Counted from the first letter of the stretch, positions 44,931 through 55,039 are shown. The stretch: DNA of 64,000 nucleotides from Hydractinia symbiolongicarpus (GCF_029227915.1 NC_079879.1:9486001-9550000); one strand, 5' to 3'. Notes: generated by a model not told the origin, from the sequence alone. Program-made: numbers and translations.

Positions 44931-45575
44931 ATTCTCTAGCTGCTTACAGGCCCTAACTATTGTATGTTTTATAACCCTTGTAGGGTTATAAAACATGTAT
45001 TTATCACTCAGCAACCATTCGACTTTAAAGTCCTTGTACCTACGTTCCACAACTTGCACCTGCGGGTAGTAGTTCTTGCCTTGAACATACACGGAGGCTA
45101 TAGCCAGGATGGCATTGACTTTGCAGGGTTCATTATAGGGTACCCGCATGCCATGAAATTTAGTCGTGATCGCATCCTTGTAGTATTTGTGTTTTGCGTT
45201 GATGTAGCGATCTTTTTTGAGTGGCTCCGTCGTCAAGATTTGAGATATGAACCCCTCAATTTTGTTCCAAATTTGACGATAATTTTTGATCCAATCGGGA
45301 TACTCTTTGAAACCAAGACCCGTTGTCGGCACGGCGCCGGCGTTGTATTGGCTAACTCCATTTGGGGATCAGATTTTAGGCGTACTTACTCTCAGGGCCA
45401 CGATAAGATCTCGCGTATGGTAACCCACGATGTCATATTGATCCTTGCCTCCGTTGGCAGGAACGGGATCTGACACTGTCAGATAATCCACGTTAATATT
45501 ACTGATGTTGGTAACATTACACGCAGAACTATAGAAATCTCTAGGTTAGACAAGTTCATTTTCAAATTCTAGCAT
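44889..45575 (-). pseudogene. Gene B/C of element 1, small beta-rich protein
   Basis: The reading starts MLEFENELV, is interrupted, and resumes with VPANGGKDQYDIVGYHTRDL. After another stop it gives FKEYPDWIKNYRQIW, KKDRYINAKHKYYKDAITTK and VYVQGKNYYPQVQVV. Element 2 has the same protein at 48157-48732. The element 1 frame runs on through the hairpin, so its natural stop is probably lost. Family not recognised. Confidence 0.5.
44964..44996. terminator. Perfect 15-bp hairpin between convergent genes (element 1)
   Basis: ATGTTTTATAACCCT and its exact reverse complement flank a 3-nt loop, downstream of a plus-strand gene and at the 3' end of a minus-strand gene. It may mark mRNA 3' ends for both strands. 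Element 2 has a related hairpin at the matching position (48745-48773). Confidence 0.55.
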
Positions 45576-45765
45576 CTTTATTTTTAAAAAGGTCCGCGGA
45601 TTGTTTCTATCGTTCCTCGCACATGCACAACTACCCCCGTTATACGTGATACACTCCTGGTAGCAGTACCAGCACAGAATTTTAGCCTTTATCATGACCC
45701 TTCGTTTCGCAGCTACACCTGTCGTACTCGTCAAGCACACGTTCGCAATCATTGCATTGTTCCAT
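45546..45765 (-). pseudogene. Small cysteine-rich zinc-binding protein A (element 1)
   Basis: Starts at ATG 45765 with a CxxC motif (MEQCNDCERV). The frame then shifts and continues with CWYCYQECITYNGGSCACA. Paired CxxC motifs indicate a zinc ribbon or treble-clef fold. The intact counterpart is at 47961-48170. Confidence 0.5.
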
Positions 45766-45767
45766 TC

Positions 45768-45795
45768 ATCTTATAACCCCGGGGGGCTATAAGAT
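45768..45795. promoter_or_regulatory. Inverted repeat just upstream of zinc gene A (element 1)
   Basis: 13-bp arms (ATCTTATA-A/G-CCCC) with 12 of 13 bases paired and a 2-nt loop, ending 2 bp before the gene's ATG. It contains TTATAA. It resembles the other two element hairpins and could be a promoter or a terminator for an upstream neighbour. Confidence 0.4.
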
Positions 45796-46179
45796 ACATC
45801 AGCGAAGGATGTTTAACTCAGAGCCCCACAACTTGAGCATGCGTTTTTGTCACATGAGCGTTGTTGCGCATGCGTTGATTTTATGCTGATTGTCAGCGGA
45901 TTTGCTGGATAGGTCATTTGTTTTGTGTGATGAAATCTGAGACGTCACAAGCTGTTTTTGTGTATGTTGGTTCTTATAAGGGTTTGACCGTGGAAATTTG
46001 AAAATGTCTATATATTGACTCCCTATACTAGCTATGTTTGAACTGGATGCACAACATAATTCGGCCCTATGAAGAAAAGACGAAAAAAGAATGCATCAAG
46101 AACAGTTTATAATTTCGTTTGGATATAGTCTAGTCAGTATAGAAGTACATATGGTCTGTCTCATTCATGATATTGTTAA

Positions 46180-46251
46180 TGCCGTGATCAAGATTCGAAC
46201 CTGGGTTATTGCGGTCATAACGCAATGTACTAACCACTGTACGATCACGGC
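46180..46251 (-). tRNA. tRNA-His body with ATG anticodon
   Basis: Acceptor and anticodon stems are perfect and the T-loop is intact. The T-stem has one C.A mismatch and one G.U. The loop TTATGAC gives anticodon ATG, still complementary to a histidine codon (CAU) but not the normal eukaryotic form. Confidence 0.5.
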
Positions 46252-46465
46252 AAATATGGTTGTTAATCAATTATTTCTTGTTTCAAACATTCTGCCACAA
46301 TGCATTGTTAAAGAACTAAATATCCTTATATTTAAATTCGATGCACAACATACTAAGTCTTAAAAAAATAATATTATAATGAATGCATCATAAATTGCTT
46401 ACCATTGCGAACGGAGGGAATTTGGTCGATGCAGATGTTGACTTTCTCACCACAAATTCTGATAA

Positions 46466-46537
46466 CGCCGAGACCAGGAATCGAACCTGGGTTATTGCGG
46501 CTGCAACGCAATGTACTAACCACTCTACCAACGCGGT
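46466..46537 (-). pseudogene. tRNA-His-derived copy, anticodon position GCA
   Basis: Anticodon stem intact and loop TTGCAGC (cysteine-type GCA), but the acceptor stem is badly mismatched and the D arm diverged. It does not resemble a real tRNA-Cys. Confidence 0.6.
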
Positions 46538-47052
46538 TATCATGAGATTGTTAACCTAATACGTGTTTTTCAAAACACTCTACTACAATGCGTCCTTTAA
46601 GAACCATATTTCCTTATGTTTTAACTCGATGCACAACATATTTCAGTCTTATGAAGTAAAGAAGCAAAAAAAATGCACCAGGAACTGTTTATAATTGTGT
46701 TTATAGTCTGGTCAGTAGAGGAGTACAAGAGATAGGGAAATGTATGTTCTAGTGCAGTCGCGTGCGCACGTCACGGAAACCCACTGGAACCCTCATCAAG
46801 TCACCGACAAGTCACCGACAATTCAACGACAGTCCCCATATTAATCATCGCACCCATCCAAGACCTAATCCTATATTAATCTACATAAGACCTATTATTC
46901 ACCGCGATGACGTCATCAATATTCTAGCGCAATTCCCTAAAAATCAACGCGCATATAAGGGTAATTTCCTATCATACAAAAATGATTAAAGAGGGAATTT
47001 CCTTGAGTGAAATAACTGTGTTGGTTTTCGAGCAGAATTAAATAAAAAGAGA

Positions 47053-47720
47053 ATGGATTCATACACTGTCAAACAATTACGTGATATTGCAAAAGGTCGT
47101 GGTTTAACAGGGTATTATAAATTACGTAAAGTTGAATTAATCAGCTTATTAGACGTACCACAGACGCCATCAAGATGGAAGGGAAGGCTGTTGAAAATGA
47201 TCCCTGGCTGCTCGAATATATACCCGATTAATTCATGACGCAAAACATGTGCAATAAGGCTGTTGAAAATCATCCCTACATGCTAAGGGATGTGCTGGAT
47301 TGGTTCAAAACGCAAGACATGTGCAGCAAGGCCGCTGAGGAGTGGGGGGATTTCAGGTTGATCATATGTGTACCAGATCAATTCAAAACGCGGGACATGT
47401 GTAATAAAGCTGTTGAAGGGGATCCCGAAATGCTCTACTATGTGCCGGATTAGTTTAAGACCCGTGACATGTGCAATAAGATGGTTGCAAAGAAGCCCTG
47501 GCTGCTCAGGTATGTGCTGGAGTGGTTTATAACCAATGATATATGGGATATGATTGTTGAGAATGAGGAGCTCGAACTACTCGAGGCCTACTATTACAAA
47601 AAGATTGGAAAGGCCGGGATTAAAGAGGATCTTCTTCCAATAGCCTGGCATCTAGATCGGCTCATCAATTGGAGCTTTTCAGAGGATGAAAAGGTAGAAA
47701 AAAATATTGGGGTTGTATAA
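47053..47720 (+). pseudogene. Rho-N/SAP-like domain plus DUF4116-like repeats
   Basis: The N-terminus YTVKQLRDIAKGRGLTGYYK, then LRKVELISLL, matches a Rho-N/SAP-type helix-extended-loop-helix nucleic-acid-binding module. After a frameshift near 47170 come four repeats of the type CNKAVE..P..L.YVPD.FKT.DM, as in DUF4116-like repeat proteins. The gene ends with KEDLLPIAWHLDRLINWSFS, a C-terminal signature I associate with such proteins in cnidarian mobile elements. Two stops fall at the same repeat position (PD-stop-F), probably lost tryptophans. The role is unknown. It is the first gene of element 2, with no counterpart in element 1. Confidence 0.55.
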
Positions 47721-47830
47721 TATATCAAAAAATATTGGGGGTTGGCCTGAAAACGTTATCTTACAGCAGTTTTTGCAAAATAATACTACTAATAAAGATG
47801 TGTATCAACTGTCAATATAGTTTGAAAGGT

Positions 47831-47968
47831 ATGATTTTAATGACCTTCCTTACAGCCATCGGTCTCTCCCTACCACTTGTAACCCTGGCATACGTACAGG
47901 AGGAGGGGTCCAATGGGTGAAGGATTAAAGACCTGGTGGATCGTCTTGATGTCCTAATGAATGAATGA
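47831..47968 (+). pseudogene. Small single-TM protein (element 2)
   Basis: Starts MILMTFLTAIGLSLPLVTLA, a hydrophobic helix or signal anchor, followed by an acidic end. An in-frame TGA at 47918 separates it from IKDLVDRLDVLMNE. Its end overlaps the start of zinc gene A at 47961. No family recognised. Confidence 0.4.
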
Positions 47969-48170
47969 GCAATGCAAAGACTGTGAAAGGGTACTCGATG
48001 CATATGACAAATGTACCTGCGGGCGTAGGTTCGTGGTAAGCGGTAAAATGTTATGCTGGTACTGCTATCATGAATATATCACATATAATGGGGGTGGTTG
48101 CGTATGTACGATGACATGTAATTCTCTGCAGTCATTCGAAATATACAATAAACAGAATGTTGAAATTTGA
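47961..48170 (+). CDS. Small cysteine-rich zinc-binding protein A (element 2)
   Basis: Intact 69-residue frame. Cysteine pairs occur as CKDC (5-8), CTC (18-20), CWYC (32-35) and CVC (48-50). This spacing suggests two zinc sites, probably in a regulatory or nucleic-acid-binding role. Its last codons overlap the start of gene B/C at 48157, and its first overlap the preceding ORF, so it sits in a tight block. Homologous to the broken 45546-45765 copy. Confidence 0.55.
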   Translation: MNEQCKDCERVLDAYDKCTCGRRFVVSGKMLCWYCYHEYITYNGGGCVCTMTCNSLQSFEIYNKQNVEI

Positions 48171-48732
48171 GAACGAACTTGTTAAGCCTAATATATTCTA
48201 CAACTTTGCCGCTACGTTTACGGACATTGACGATAATGATGTGGAATACCTGACGGTATCAGAAGCCATGCCCGCCAACGGAGGTAAGGACAAACGATAT
48301 GTGATAGGGTACCATACACAGGACCTCGTGGTAACTCTTAGGGTAAAAACACCGAAAATCTGGTCTTAATGGGGTGAACAAGTATAACTTTAATGCATCA
48401 CCGGCAATGAGTCTGGATTTTGAGGAGTATCCGGATTGGATCGCAAAATATCGTCACATATGGTCAAAATTCGAAGAGTTAATCTTTGAAAAATTAACGA
48501 CAGAGCCTGTAAAAAAGGATCGTTATATTAATGCCAAACTTCAATATTACAAGGACACAATTACCACCAAATTTTTTGGTATGCCCGTACCGTATGATGA
48601 GCCCTGTCAAGCCAGCGCTATTCCAGCCTTTTCATCGATATATGTACAGGGCAAAAACCACTACCCCAGGTACATATGACAGAATGAGGATACAGGGAGT
48701 TTAAAAAAGAACGGTTACTAAGCGAGGACTAG
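48157..48732 (+). pseudogene. Gene B/C of element 2, small beta-rich protein
   Basis: Begins MLKFENELVKPNIFYNFAAT, then VPANGGK-type and YHTQDLVVTLRVKTPKI segments (the first reads MPANGGKDKRY here). After a frameshift near 48369 it gives FEEYPDWIAKYRHIWSKFEE, KKDRYINAKLQYYKD and YVQGKNHYP. The end, TAG at 48730, lies just before the hairpin at 48745. Comparing the two elements shows this is one gene, not two. Confidence 0.5.
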
Positions 48733-48744
48733 AAAAAAACATAC

Positions 48745-48773
48745 ATTTTATAGGCCTTTTTGGTCTATAAAAT
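48745..48773. terminator. Hairpin between convergent genes (element 2)
   Basis: ATTTTATAG and CTATAAAAT form 9 pairs, extended to 12 with one G.U, around a T5 loop. It lies between the stop of gene B/C and the end of the convergent TM coiled-coil gene, as in element 1. Confidence 0.55.
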
Positions 48774-48956
48774 ATTAGGCTCCCGTCCAGAGTGACAAAA
48801 ATATCATGAGGATTTTTCCCTGTTCCAAGCATACCCCCTCCCGGTATACCTGAGCAACCGTAGTCGCCAATTCCAGTTGTTATACCCTCTATTTCTCCAA
48901 AAATTAAGGCTTATATTCAGGTGGAGACCCTACATAGTGCTTGCATAATGCACAGA

Positions 48957-49577
48957 TTAAAGCTTTTTTGAAATTTCGTCCTTGCCTTCTTCCCTGCCCT
49001 TAGCAATTAGTTGGGCTCTCTCCTGTTCTTTGATAGCATTCACGATCCTATTAAACCGATGCCGCATCTGTTCCTTCAGCAACATATACCTCTCCTTTTC
49101 CTTGCTAATCAGGCTATACTCGTAGTCACTGATAACGCCATTTTCCATTGCCTTGCTTATTAGGTCAACGATGGAATTGAGCTTCGCCTCAGTAAGCAGC
49201 CTTATCCCCTCATGTTTTTTGGATTTTACAGGCAACCGTTTGGAGGCGTTCCGAAGACCGGTTTGCCCTGTTCCGGCAACAATCGCGAGTCCTCCCATTA
49301 CACAGGCCAATGGTACCCCCAGGCCTCACACCATAGCCCCAATACCAAGCCCCGAAGTAACAACACTTACACCAAGTAGACCATGGTCAAAGAGGCGTAC
49401 CCATCCATTGTGCATCTTCAGTCTCTTTGCCAATCTATTCCTATTCTTTATTTCATCCCGGAAATATTTCTCAATCTCCTCAATTTTTTTCAGTCTAAAG
49501 ACCTGTCCCTCATCCTGATCAGAGCCTTGCGCGGGTGCACTTGGCAAACTCGGATAAAGTTTGCTGATATCGCTCAC
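48957..49577 (-). pseudogene. Membrane-anchored coiled-coil protein (element 2)
   Basis: Better preserved than the element 1 copy. It holds SDISKLYPSLPS, IEEIEKYFRDEIKNRNRLAK, the hydrophobic HGLLGVSVVTSGLGIGA, KSKKHEGIRLLTEAKLNSI, VDLISKAMENGVISDYEY, and a basic C-terminus ending GREEGKDEISKKL. A single in-frame TGA (about 49322) interrupts the hydrophobic domain. The position matching element 1's ATG is GTG. Length is about 206 residues. Confidence 0.6.
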
Positions 49578-49579
49578 CT

Positions 49580-50250
49580 TTATGCTATGAGAATGCACAT
49601 TGTGATGTCTAAGAACGTAACTTTCTTCTCGTGATGGTAGACGTCCGTTAGCATAAACTCAAGACGTTCAGTAGACCCCTTTAGTGGAAGGTAGACAGGG
49701 GTATCAAAATTCCATATCAGCGTGTCTCCCCAGGCGTTTAATTCCTTAGTGGGAAGCATGGCCAGAACCTTTGATTTTTTGCCATTAAGCAAGCAGCCGT
49801 CTTCATCCAATTGTGGAAAAATAAGTCTTAATCTTTGGTATATGTCGGTTCTATATATTGTATCGTAGTCGCCCTTTGTGTAATATTTTTTGCGGGGTCA
49901 TAGGTTATTCCCAAAAGCCCTTGCAATTGCCTACCCATCACCATCGTATACCCGTCACTGACACGGAGCCTCCAGTAGGCATTTTTTAAAACAAACGGTT
50001 TGATTTTATCTTCTGCCTGGCTATTCACAATAGCCGCGATGTCCTCGATTTTGTACAAGCCATTCATAATGTCGATTCTGGTTACCCTCCGGTCAGGTCC
50101 CACTTTACGTATAGTGATATCGTTGTTGCTATATAAGTTCAGCCATCCGGGTCTAATAGATATCGATTTTAGGGCAATGCGAGTGTCCTGTCCCAGGTAG
50201 TCTTCAAATATAGTAGGTTTATCGATATCGGTGATGCACAGTTGTTTCAT
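49580..50250 (-). pseudogene. Probable jelly-roll structural protein (element 2)
   Basis: ATG at 50250 gives MKQLCITDIDKPT, then GQDTRIALKSISIRPGWLNL, KVGPDRRVTRIDIMNGLYKI, LRVSDGYTMVMGRQLQGLLG, and after a frameshift near 49828 ELNAWGDTLIWNFDTPVYLP. It ends in a hydrophobic strand. Protein order and strand relative to its neighbour match element 1. Confidence 0.6.
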
Positions 50251-50320
50251 CTTCTTTCTTCTAACAAAAAAAGGAGATAAACATACACCAATACAACCAC
50301 TCTGCAAACTATACAAGTAA

Positions 50321-51059
50321 CAGGGATGAATGACCACCTGGTGTAACCAACTTGGAGCATCCGGACCTGTACGTGAGCGCAGACTCTTTCCAGAGTGGTC
50401 TTTCCGGAGTTTACCAAGTATGCCATCAAGGTCCCAAAAACCTACCTCGAGAGTATCAGGGTTTACGTGGTGCTGTTACTAGGGTCCCAAGCAGGTGCCG
50501 AGGCATCCCTGATAGGCTCTAATGCAGACAATTATACAGCAAGGCAAATTCTAGTACAAAAATTCGAGGCTATGGTCCAAAGGCAAGAAAATGTAAGCCG
50601 TGACATCACCGAATTTCAGAAGGTACTCCAGTATGCCCGAACGCCCGTAAATTGTGCTGTAATGCATCACGTGTATATGTTGCCATCCGACATGAATCTG
50701 CGTATAGGCAAAATTGTAGAGTATAATAACAACACTTTGACTGCCCCCGCAAGTGCAACGATTCTTATCCAGCTTGACCTTAATAACAAGCCTATTGTGC
50801 GTCATGCCGTACCTGTCGGGCATACTCCCGGTCATACTATACCATCCATACCTCCAAGGCATACAGCACCTATTACGCATTCTATACATACCCCCGATCA
50901 TACCATACAGGCTATACCATCCATACCGCCCAAGCCTAAAACAGAGTGGGATGGCACCCCCATAGGTTTTAGGGGTCAAATCAGCATGGAAATACCAAGA
51001 CCACCCTAATTATAACAGGAGTCGGGATCATCCTGGCATACATTTGGTTTAGAAGATAA
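50321..51059 (+). pseudogene. His/Pro-rich-tailed structural protein (element 2), internally deleted
   Basis: PEFTKYAIKVPKTYL is joined directly to ESIRVYVVLLLGSQAGAEAS. Element 1 has about 200 additional residues between these motifs. The C-terminus has a repeated His-Thr-Pro/Ile-Pro pattern and, after a frameshift at about 51006, the membrane helix ITGVGIILAYIWF. Confidence 0.6.
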
Positions 51060-51062
51060 GGC

Positions 51063-51879
51063 TTATTTAATGTATAGCACGACAAATCCAAAGGCAGCAG
51101 CGGCTGCCATGTACAGATGCTTAGCCGCATATGTAACGATAGTTGACACCACTCTCATAAGGAACGAGACTACCATACCTATAATACCCGGCAATGAAGC
51201 ACTTGCTTTACCTGCTAAGTTTGAAGTTTAAGATCGAGTCCCTTTAATTTGCTTTCGGTGAATTTGCCGGAGAATGAAGTATCCTCCGTAAGAGTTCCCG
51301 CATCGGAGAATGGAGTTTCCTCCGTAAGAGTCTTAACATCATGCATAATTCTCCTTATATTATTGATAGTTTTCATCTGAATTATCTCACCAGGGTCCTC
51401 CCCGCCCTCATTAACAAAAGTATTAACATCCATAGCGAGTACCTTTATTTTATTGGGCGTGGAGACAAAGTTCTAAAACCAAAGTCACGTATGGGGCCTG
51501 CTCCCAAATTACTTGTAATAGATCCAGGGCATCGCAAGCCAACAACCCTAGCCTTGTATACTTTTTCGGTAATATCCTCACCTTTATAGAAAAGACAATT
51601 TTCCCTCCACGCGAAAATCTTTATATGCGATTACATGGACCTCCACCGATTCCATCCTTGGGTCCTTTCTAATTTGGTCATATAATCCATGGACATAGGG
51701 TCCAGCAACTGCCTACCCGTATCAATACCCTTCATTGTATGTTGTTGCTACCCCGATGTTGATGGAAGTTGCTGCGTTCCGGGTAATTGCGTCGATTGCC
51801 GGGTATCCTCTTTGTCACCCTTATCGTCCTCATCATGCTTACCAATATCCTCCTCCGGTGTGAATACTGGATTATTCAT
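51063..51879 (-). pseudogene. Coiled-coil/TM protein (element 2), internally deleted
   Basis: Starts MNNPVFTPEEDIGKH at 51879, similar to the element 1 start. It is then badly broken, keeps LTEDTSFSGKFTESKLKGLD, and jumps to ASASLPGIIGMVVSFLMRVV and YAAKHLYMAAAAAFGFVV. The whole coiled-coil core seen at 41915-42240 is missing. Confidence 0.6.
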
Positions 51880-51911
51880 TTATTTACAATATTTTTCCTC
51901 CTATAATAAAT
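51880..51911. promoter_or_regulatory. Divergent promoter (element 2)
   Basis: An AT-rich gap with TATAATAAATATAAATG on the plus strand and TAAATAAATG on the minus strand, matching 41279-41311. Confidence 0.45.
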
Positions 51912-52832
51912 ATAAATGCATTTGGAACCATTTTAGATCTATATACGGAGATCAAGCAACTGCTAGGTATGAAAGGGAGGAGACAGAGGGTTCAAATCTC
52001 ACATACCCCATCAACCATTAATCAGAATGAACACCTCTATATTGACATACCCAACATGCACCAGAATGATGTCATCTTTCCAGGTAGTCTAAAACTCCTT
52101 TTTGACGTGGCTCTGACGGGTAACAATACAACAAGAACCATCGTGTCTAACATAGGCAAAATCTGGTGAAAAACCTACGTATTACCAGAACATTAGCGAC
52201 TACAACATTATAGCCGTCTATAGAGATCTCTGGCTGCCCAAGTTTGACCGTGACAACAACCTCATCCTGCAAGGTATTAATCCAATCGATGGGACCATTA
52301 AGTGCTAGTGGCCATGTGGGGACCGATGAAGAAAAGACAACCGTGGCAGCCTATGGGAACACCTTTTGCATACCCCTTGGAAGGATGTTTGAATTGAATC
52401 GGGATCTTCCATTCTACCCGGCGGATAATGGTAGTGATTTTAAATCCGACGTAACGAAATTACTGGAGGATAAGGGTGTTGAAATTAAAAGGTCAACCAC
52501 GAAACATCACCATACATTCACGGCCTTCGTGGACTCTTACAACAGGGTACTCGCCGAAAGACTATTCAAGCCCCAAGGTGCCCAGAAGTTGGCATCCGAT
52601 GGGACTAGTACCACCTGGGTCAAGCACCTGTATACTATTGTGAAGGGTCTCAACAATTCCAAGACTACTATGATTGGTATGAAGCCTAACAAAGCGATCA
52701 ACCTGAATGATGTACCACTCGCCTAAATCGAGGAATATCCCGAGAAAAAGCCTCTACCCAAGGATGGTGTCTATCTCTATCTTCTACAACCCGGGGAAGA
52801 GCATGGTGACTCTAAACGACGTGCCACTGATG
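51912..52832 (+). pseudogene. Capsid N-terminal fragment joined to integrase fragment (element 2)
   Basis: The first half is major capsid (NAFGTILDL, KGRRQRVQISH, IDIPNMHQNDVIFPGSLKLL, IVSNIGKI), with frameshifts near 52170 and 52290 and the last capsid motif at about 52410. From about 52425 the same frame reads integrase: DNGSDFKSDVTKLL, then HHTFTAFVDSYNRVLAERLF, TWVKHLYTIVKGL and GMKPNKAI. After a TAA at 52724 it continues with YLYLLQPGEEHGDSKRRATD and stops matching near 52830. The usual catalytic Glu position after TAFV is Asp. Everything between the two genes in element 1 is deleted. Confidence 0.75.
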
Positions 52833-53265
52833 CTTTTTGTTGGTTTTATGATTTTCAACTGCCATATTGAAAGGATCGTAGTGGATAAAAGTATATTGAG
52901 GGTATTAGTAGTGGTAGTGTGACAAAAATTATGAATATTTATTGATATTAAGTGTGTATTTATGGTAACTTTTATTTATAGCTAGCTATAGCTAGCTAGC
53001 CAACAAACTTCTTGTTTCTTACTCCTACAAAAAGTTTATATATTTTATACTGTAAGTTATAAACTGTTTACCTAGTTTACTAAAACTTCATATAACTTAT
53101 ATAATTTTAAGTTATGTATATTATAATTATATAGGTTATTATTATTTTCCTAAAAAAGTTACCCTGCTTTTCATAGTCAGATTTTATAGGTTGAATGTTA
53201 TAGCTAGCATGTACTCAGGGATGATGTGTTGCCCAGCTATGTATCGTTATTATTGTCACACTCCC
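52833..53265. other. AT-rich non-coding DNA
   Basis: No gene seen. Contains a GCTAGCTATAGCTAGCTAGC palindromic cluster at about 52980-53000 and A/T-rich runs. Confidence 0.6.
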
Positions 53266-55039
53266 TTGCCACCTCGTCACCAGGCTCATTTCGGACGGAG
53301 AGAAGAAATGACCCTGGGCCACACTGGTCAGTTCTGAGATCTGATTGGTTTCTCAAGTTTCCGTTAATTATGAAGATAAATTAATTTATGCGTAAAAAAT
53401 TGAATAATAACAGAGAAACAATAATGGCGGCTAAGTTTGTGTCCGAAAGGGACGCTGGGATGTTTATGTTCTGCTGGACTGAATTTATTTTTGTGAAAAA
53501 TAAAATATTTGACATTGTTAGTATAGCTTAACGTGCAAACAAAATTAAATAAATTTTAGTTGTACTCAAAGGCTGTTAAAGTAAGCTTCTGTTTTTTTTG
53601 CAGTGCAGTTGAGGAGGTAGCTACCAGACTAGAAGGCTAGCTATGCTAGCTTTTGTGCACAGGGTGTAGTAAAAAACACAATGAAGGTTTCTTTGAAGAC
53701 ATGTTTAGCAGCTATCTAGCTAGCTTAAATACAACACAAGGTATATACTGGTATACACAATTAATCCTATTTCTCCCGAACAGACCTTGTTTTACAATCT
53801 AGCTAATATTCTTTCGAGGCAGAACACATAAACAAAAAAAATCATATGCTGTTGATTTGGTTGAAAGAGATTAAAAAACTTGGTTAAGAAGTTCATACAA
53901 TTTAATTAACTGAATAGTTATACGCTTAATTAAATCGATTTTACAGATTAAATAACAATTTTCTCTGACTGCATGAAATCCAACATCCTGTGGTTTTTGA
54001 CTTTTAATCTCTTAGTAAAGCAACGAACATAAATTAATTTTAAAAAGTCAATTGGTTTGACCATAGTGGCCATTTAGTTGTAAATGGGTTTCCAGGGACC
54101 CGTTTCGTGAAAACCGAAAGTGCAATATGATAAAAAAGAAGGATGAAAAAGAAAGATATTGAGTTAGAACTTTTTAGGGGATGCTTTTAGGCTGGTCCGA
54201 TGGGATTAGCATAAAATATGATTCTGTAACAGCTATACTTTTCGAATTTAGGCATTTAAAGCAGGGCGATAAGATTTTTTTTAAAGACAACTATGAATTT
54301 TGACCTAACAATTGTAAAATTTTTTAGACAATACAATTTATTTGGGTGTATATGCACGTTAGGACGATGGCTTTAAATGCGCTAGGACCCCCTTAGCAGG
54401 ACCCTTGTTGATAGCAGTACCAACAGGAACTGAAGAGGCTATCCTGGGTAAATAATTTCAATAATAAAATAATAATAGGCATCTAATCACAAAACCCTTT
54501 GAGAATTCTGTGGCTTGGAAGCTAGCTATAGCTAGCTTAAAGTACTTTCACTTTTAACTATAATATGAAATAAAGATAAAGCTAAAAATCATAATCAAAA
54601 AAGTGTATAGCTAGCTACTTTGGTTTTCACAACCTTTGTAGCTACAAAAGTACGTCTTGGACCTTTCATCTAGCTATAGATGGCTGAAAACTTTAAAATA
54701 AATATATACGTAAAAATTGTGTGTAGCCAAGAAAAAGCGAAGGCAACACTGCAATCATGTTTTCTCGAAGCAAAAACTCAAAACACTTTAACTAACTTGT
54801 TTCTGATTAAATTAAAAATAAAACTCTATCCATGATTTCGATCCAAGATTGTTTTGCATAAATTATAGCATTACGATGTTCTCGGCGGTCCACATGCAAT
54901 TGTTAACAAAATGACCAAATTTTAAATAAATTAAAAATCAGCACGAATCGTGCTGATTATAACCAGCCTGGCCCAGGGTCATTTCTCCGCGCCGTCTCGG
55001 ATATCAAAAAAGCGAAAAATTGCCCTGGGAACGAGGTCG
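53266..55039. mobile_element. 1.8-kb non-autonomous DNA transposon with imperfect terminal inverted repeats
   Basis: The left end (CACCTCGTCACCAGG ... GAAATGACCCTGGGCCA) is the inverse of the right end (TGGCCCAGGGTCATTTCTC ... CCTGGGAACGAGGTCG). The paired zone is about 65-79 bp with a small gap. ACTCCC directly abuts both ends (53260-53265 and 55040-55045), a candidate 6-bp target duplication. The interior is AT-rich with no long ORF, so the element lacks its own transposase. The superfamily is not clear. Confidence 0.65.

Larger units (their letters stand above)
38637..45970. mobile_element. Polinton/Maverick-like element 1, decayed and left-truncated
   Basis: From left to right: an acidic ORF (+), integrase (-), a small structural ORF (-), major capsid (-), a coiled-coil/TM gene (+), a His/Pro-tail gene (-), a jelly-roll-like gene (+), a TM coiled-coil gene (+), a B/C gene (-) and a zinc gene A (-). 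An integrase plus a double-jelly-roll capsid is the hallmark of Polintons. No polymerase B, ATPase, protease or terminal inverted repeat is seen. The left edge cuts both a tRNA unit and a gene; the right edge is only approximate. Confidence 0.8.
46031..46700 (-). repeat. Diverged remnant of the tRNA-His array
   Basis: Spacer phrases of the array recur in altered form (gcacaacataattcgg, aatgcatca, cactgtacgatcacggc). Two tRNA-like bodies lie 286 bp apart. The segment lies between the two facing Polinton-like elements. Confidence 0.8.
46750..52832. mobile_element. Polinton/Maverick-like element 2, decayed and right-truncated
   Basis: Mirror image of element 1. From left to right: a SAP/repeat-protein gene (+), a small TM ORF (+), zinc gene A (+), gene B/C (+), a TM coiled-coil gene (-), a jelly-roll-like gene (-), a His/Pro-tail gene (+), a coiled-coil/TM gene (-), and a capsid fragment joined to integrase (+). 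At least three internal deletions are visible relative to element 1. Homology stops within the integrase C-terminus near 52832. Confidence 0.8.

Noticed and set aside
44964-45473. Plus-strand 169-residue open frame
   Set aside because: Antisense to gene B/C, which has a homologue in element 2; the plus frame has none.
46466-46537. Genuine tRNA-Cys(GCA)
   Set aside because: The body is a diverged tRNA-His repeat with a broken acceptor stem.
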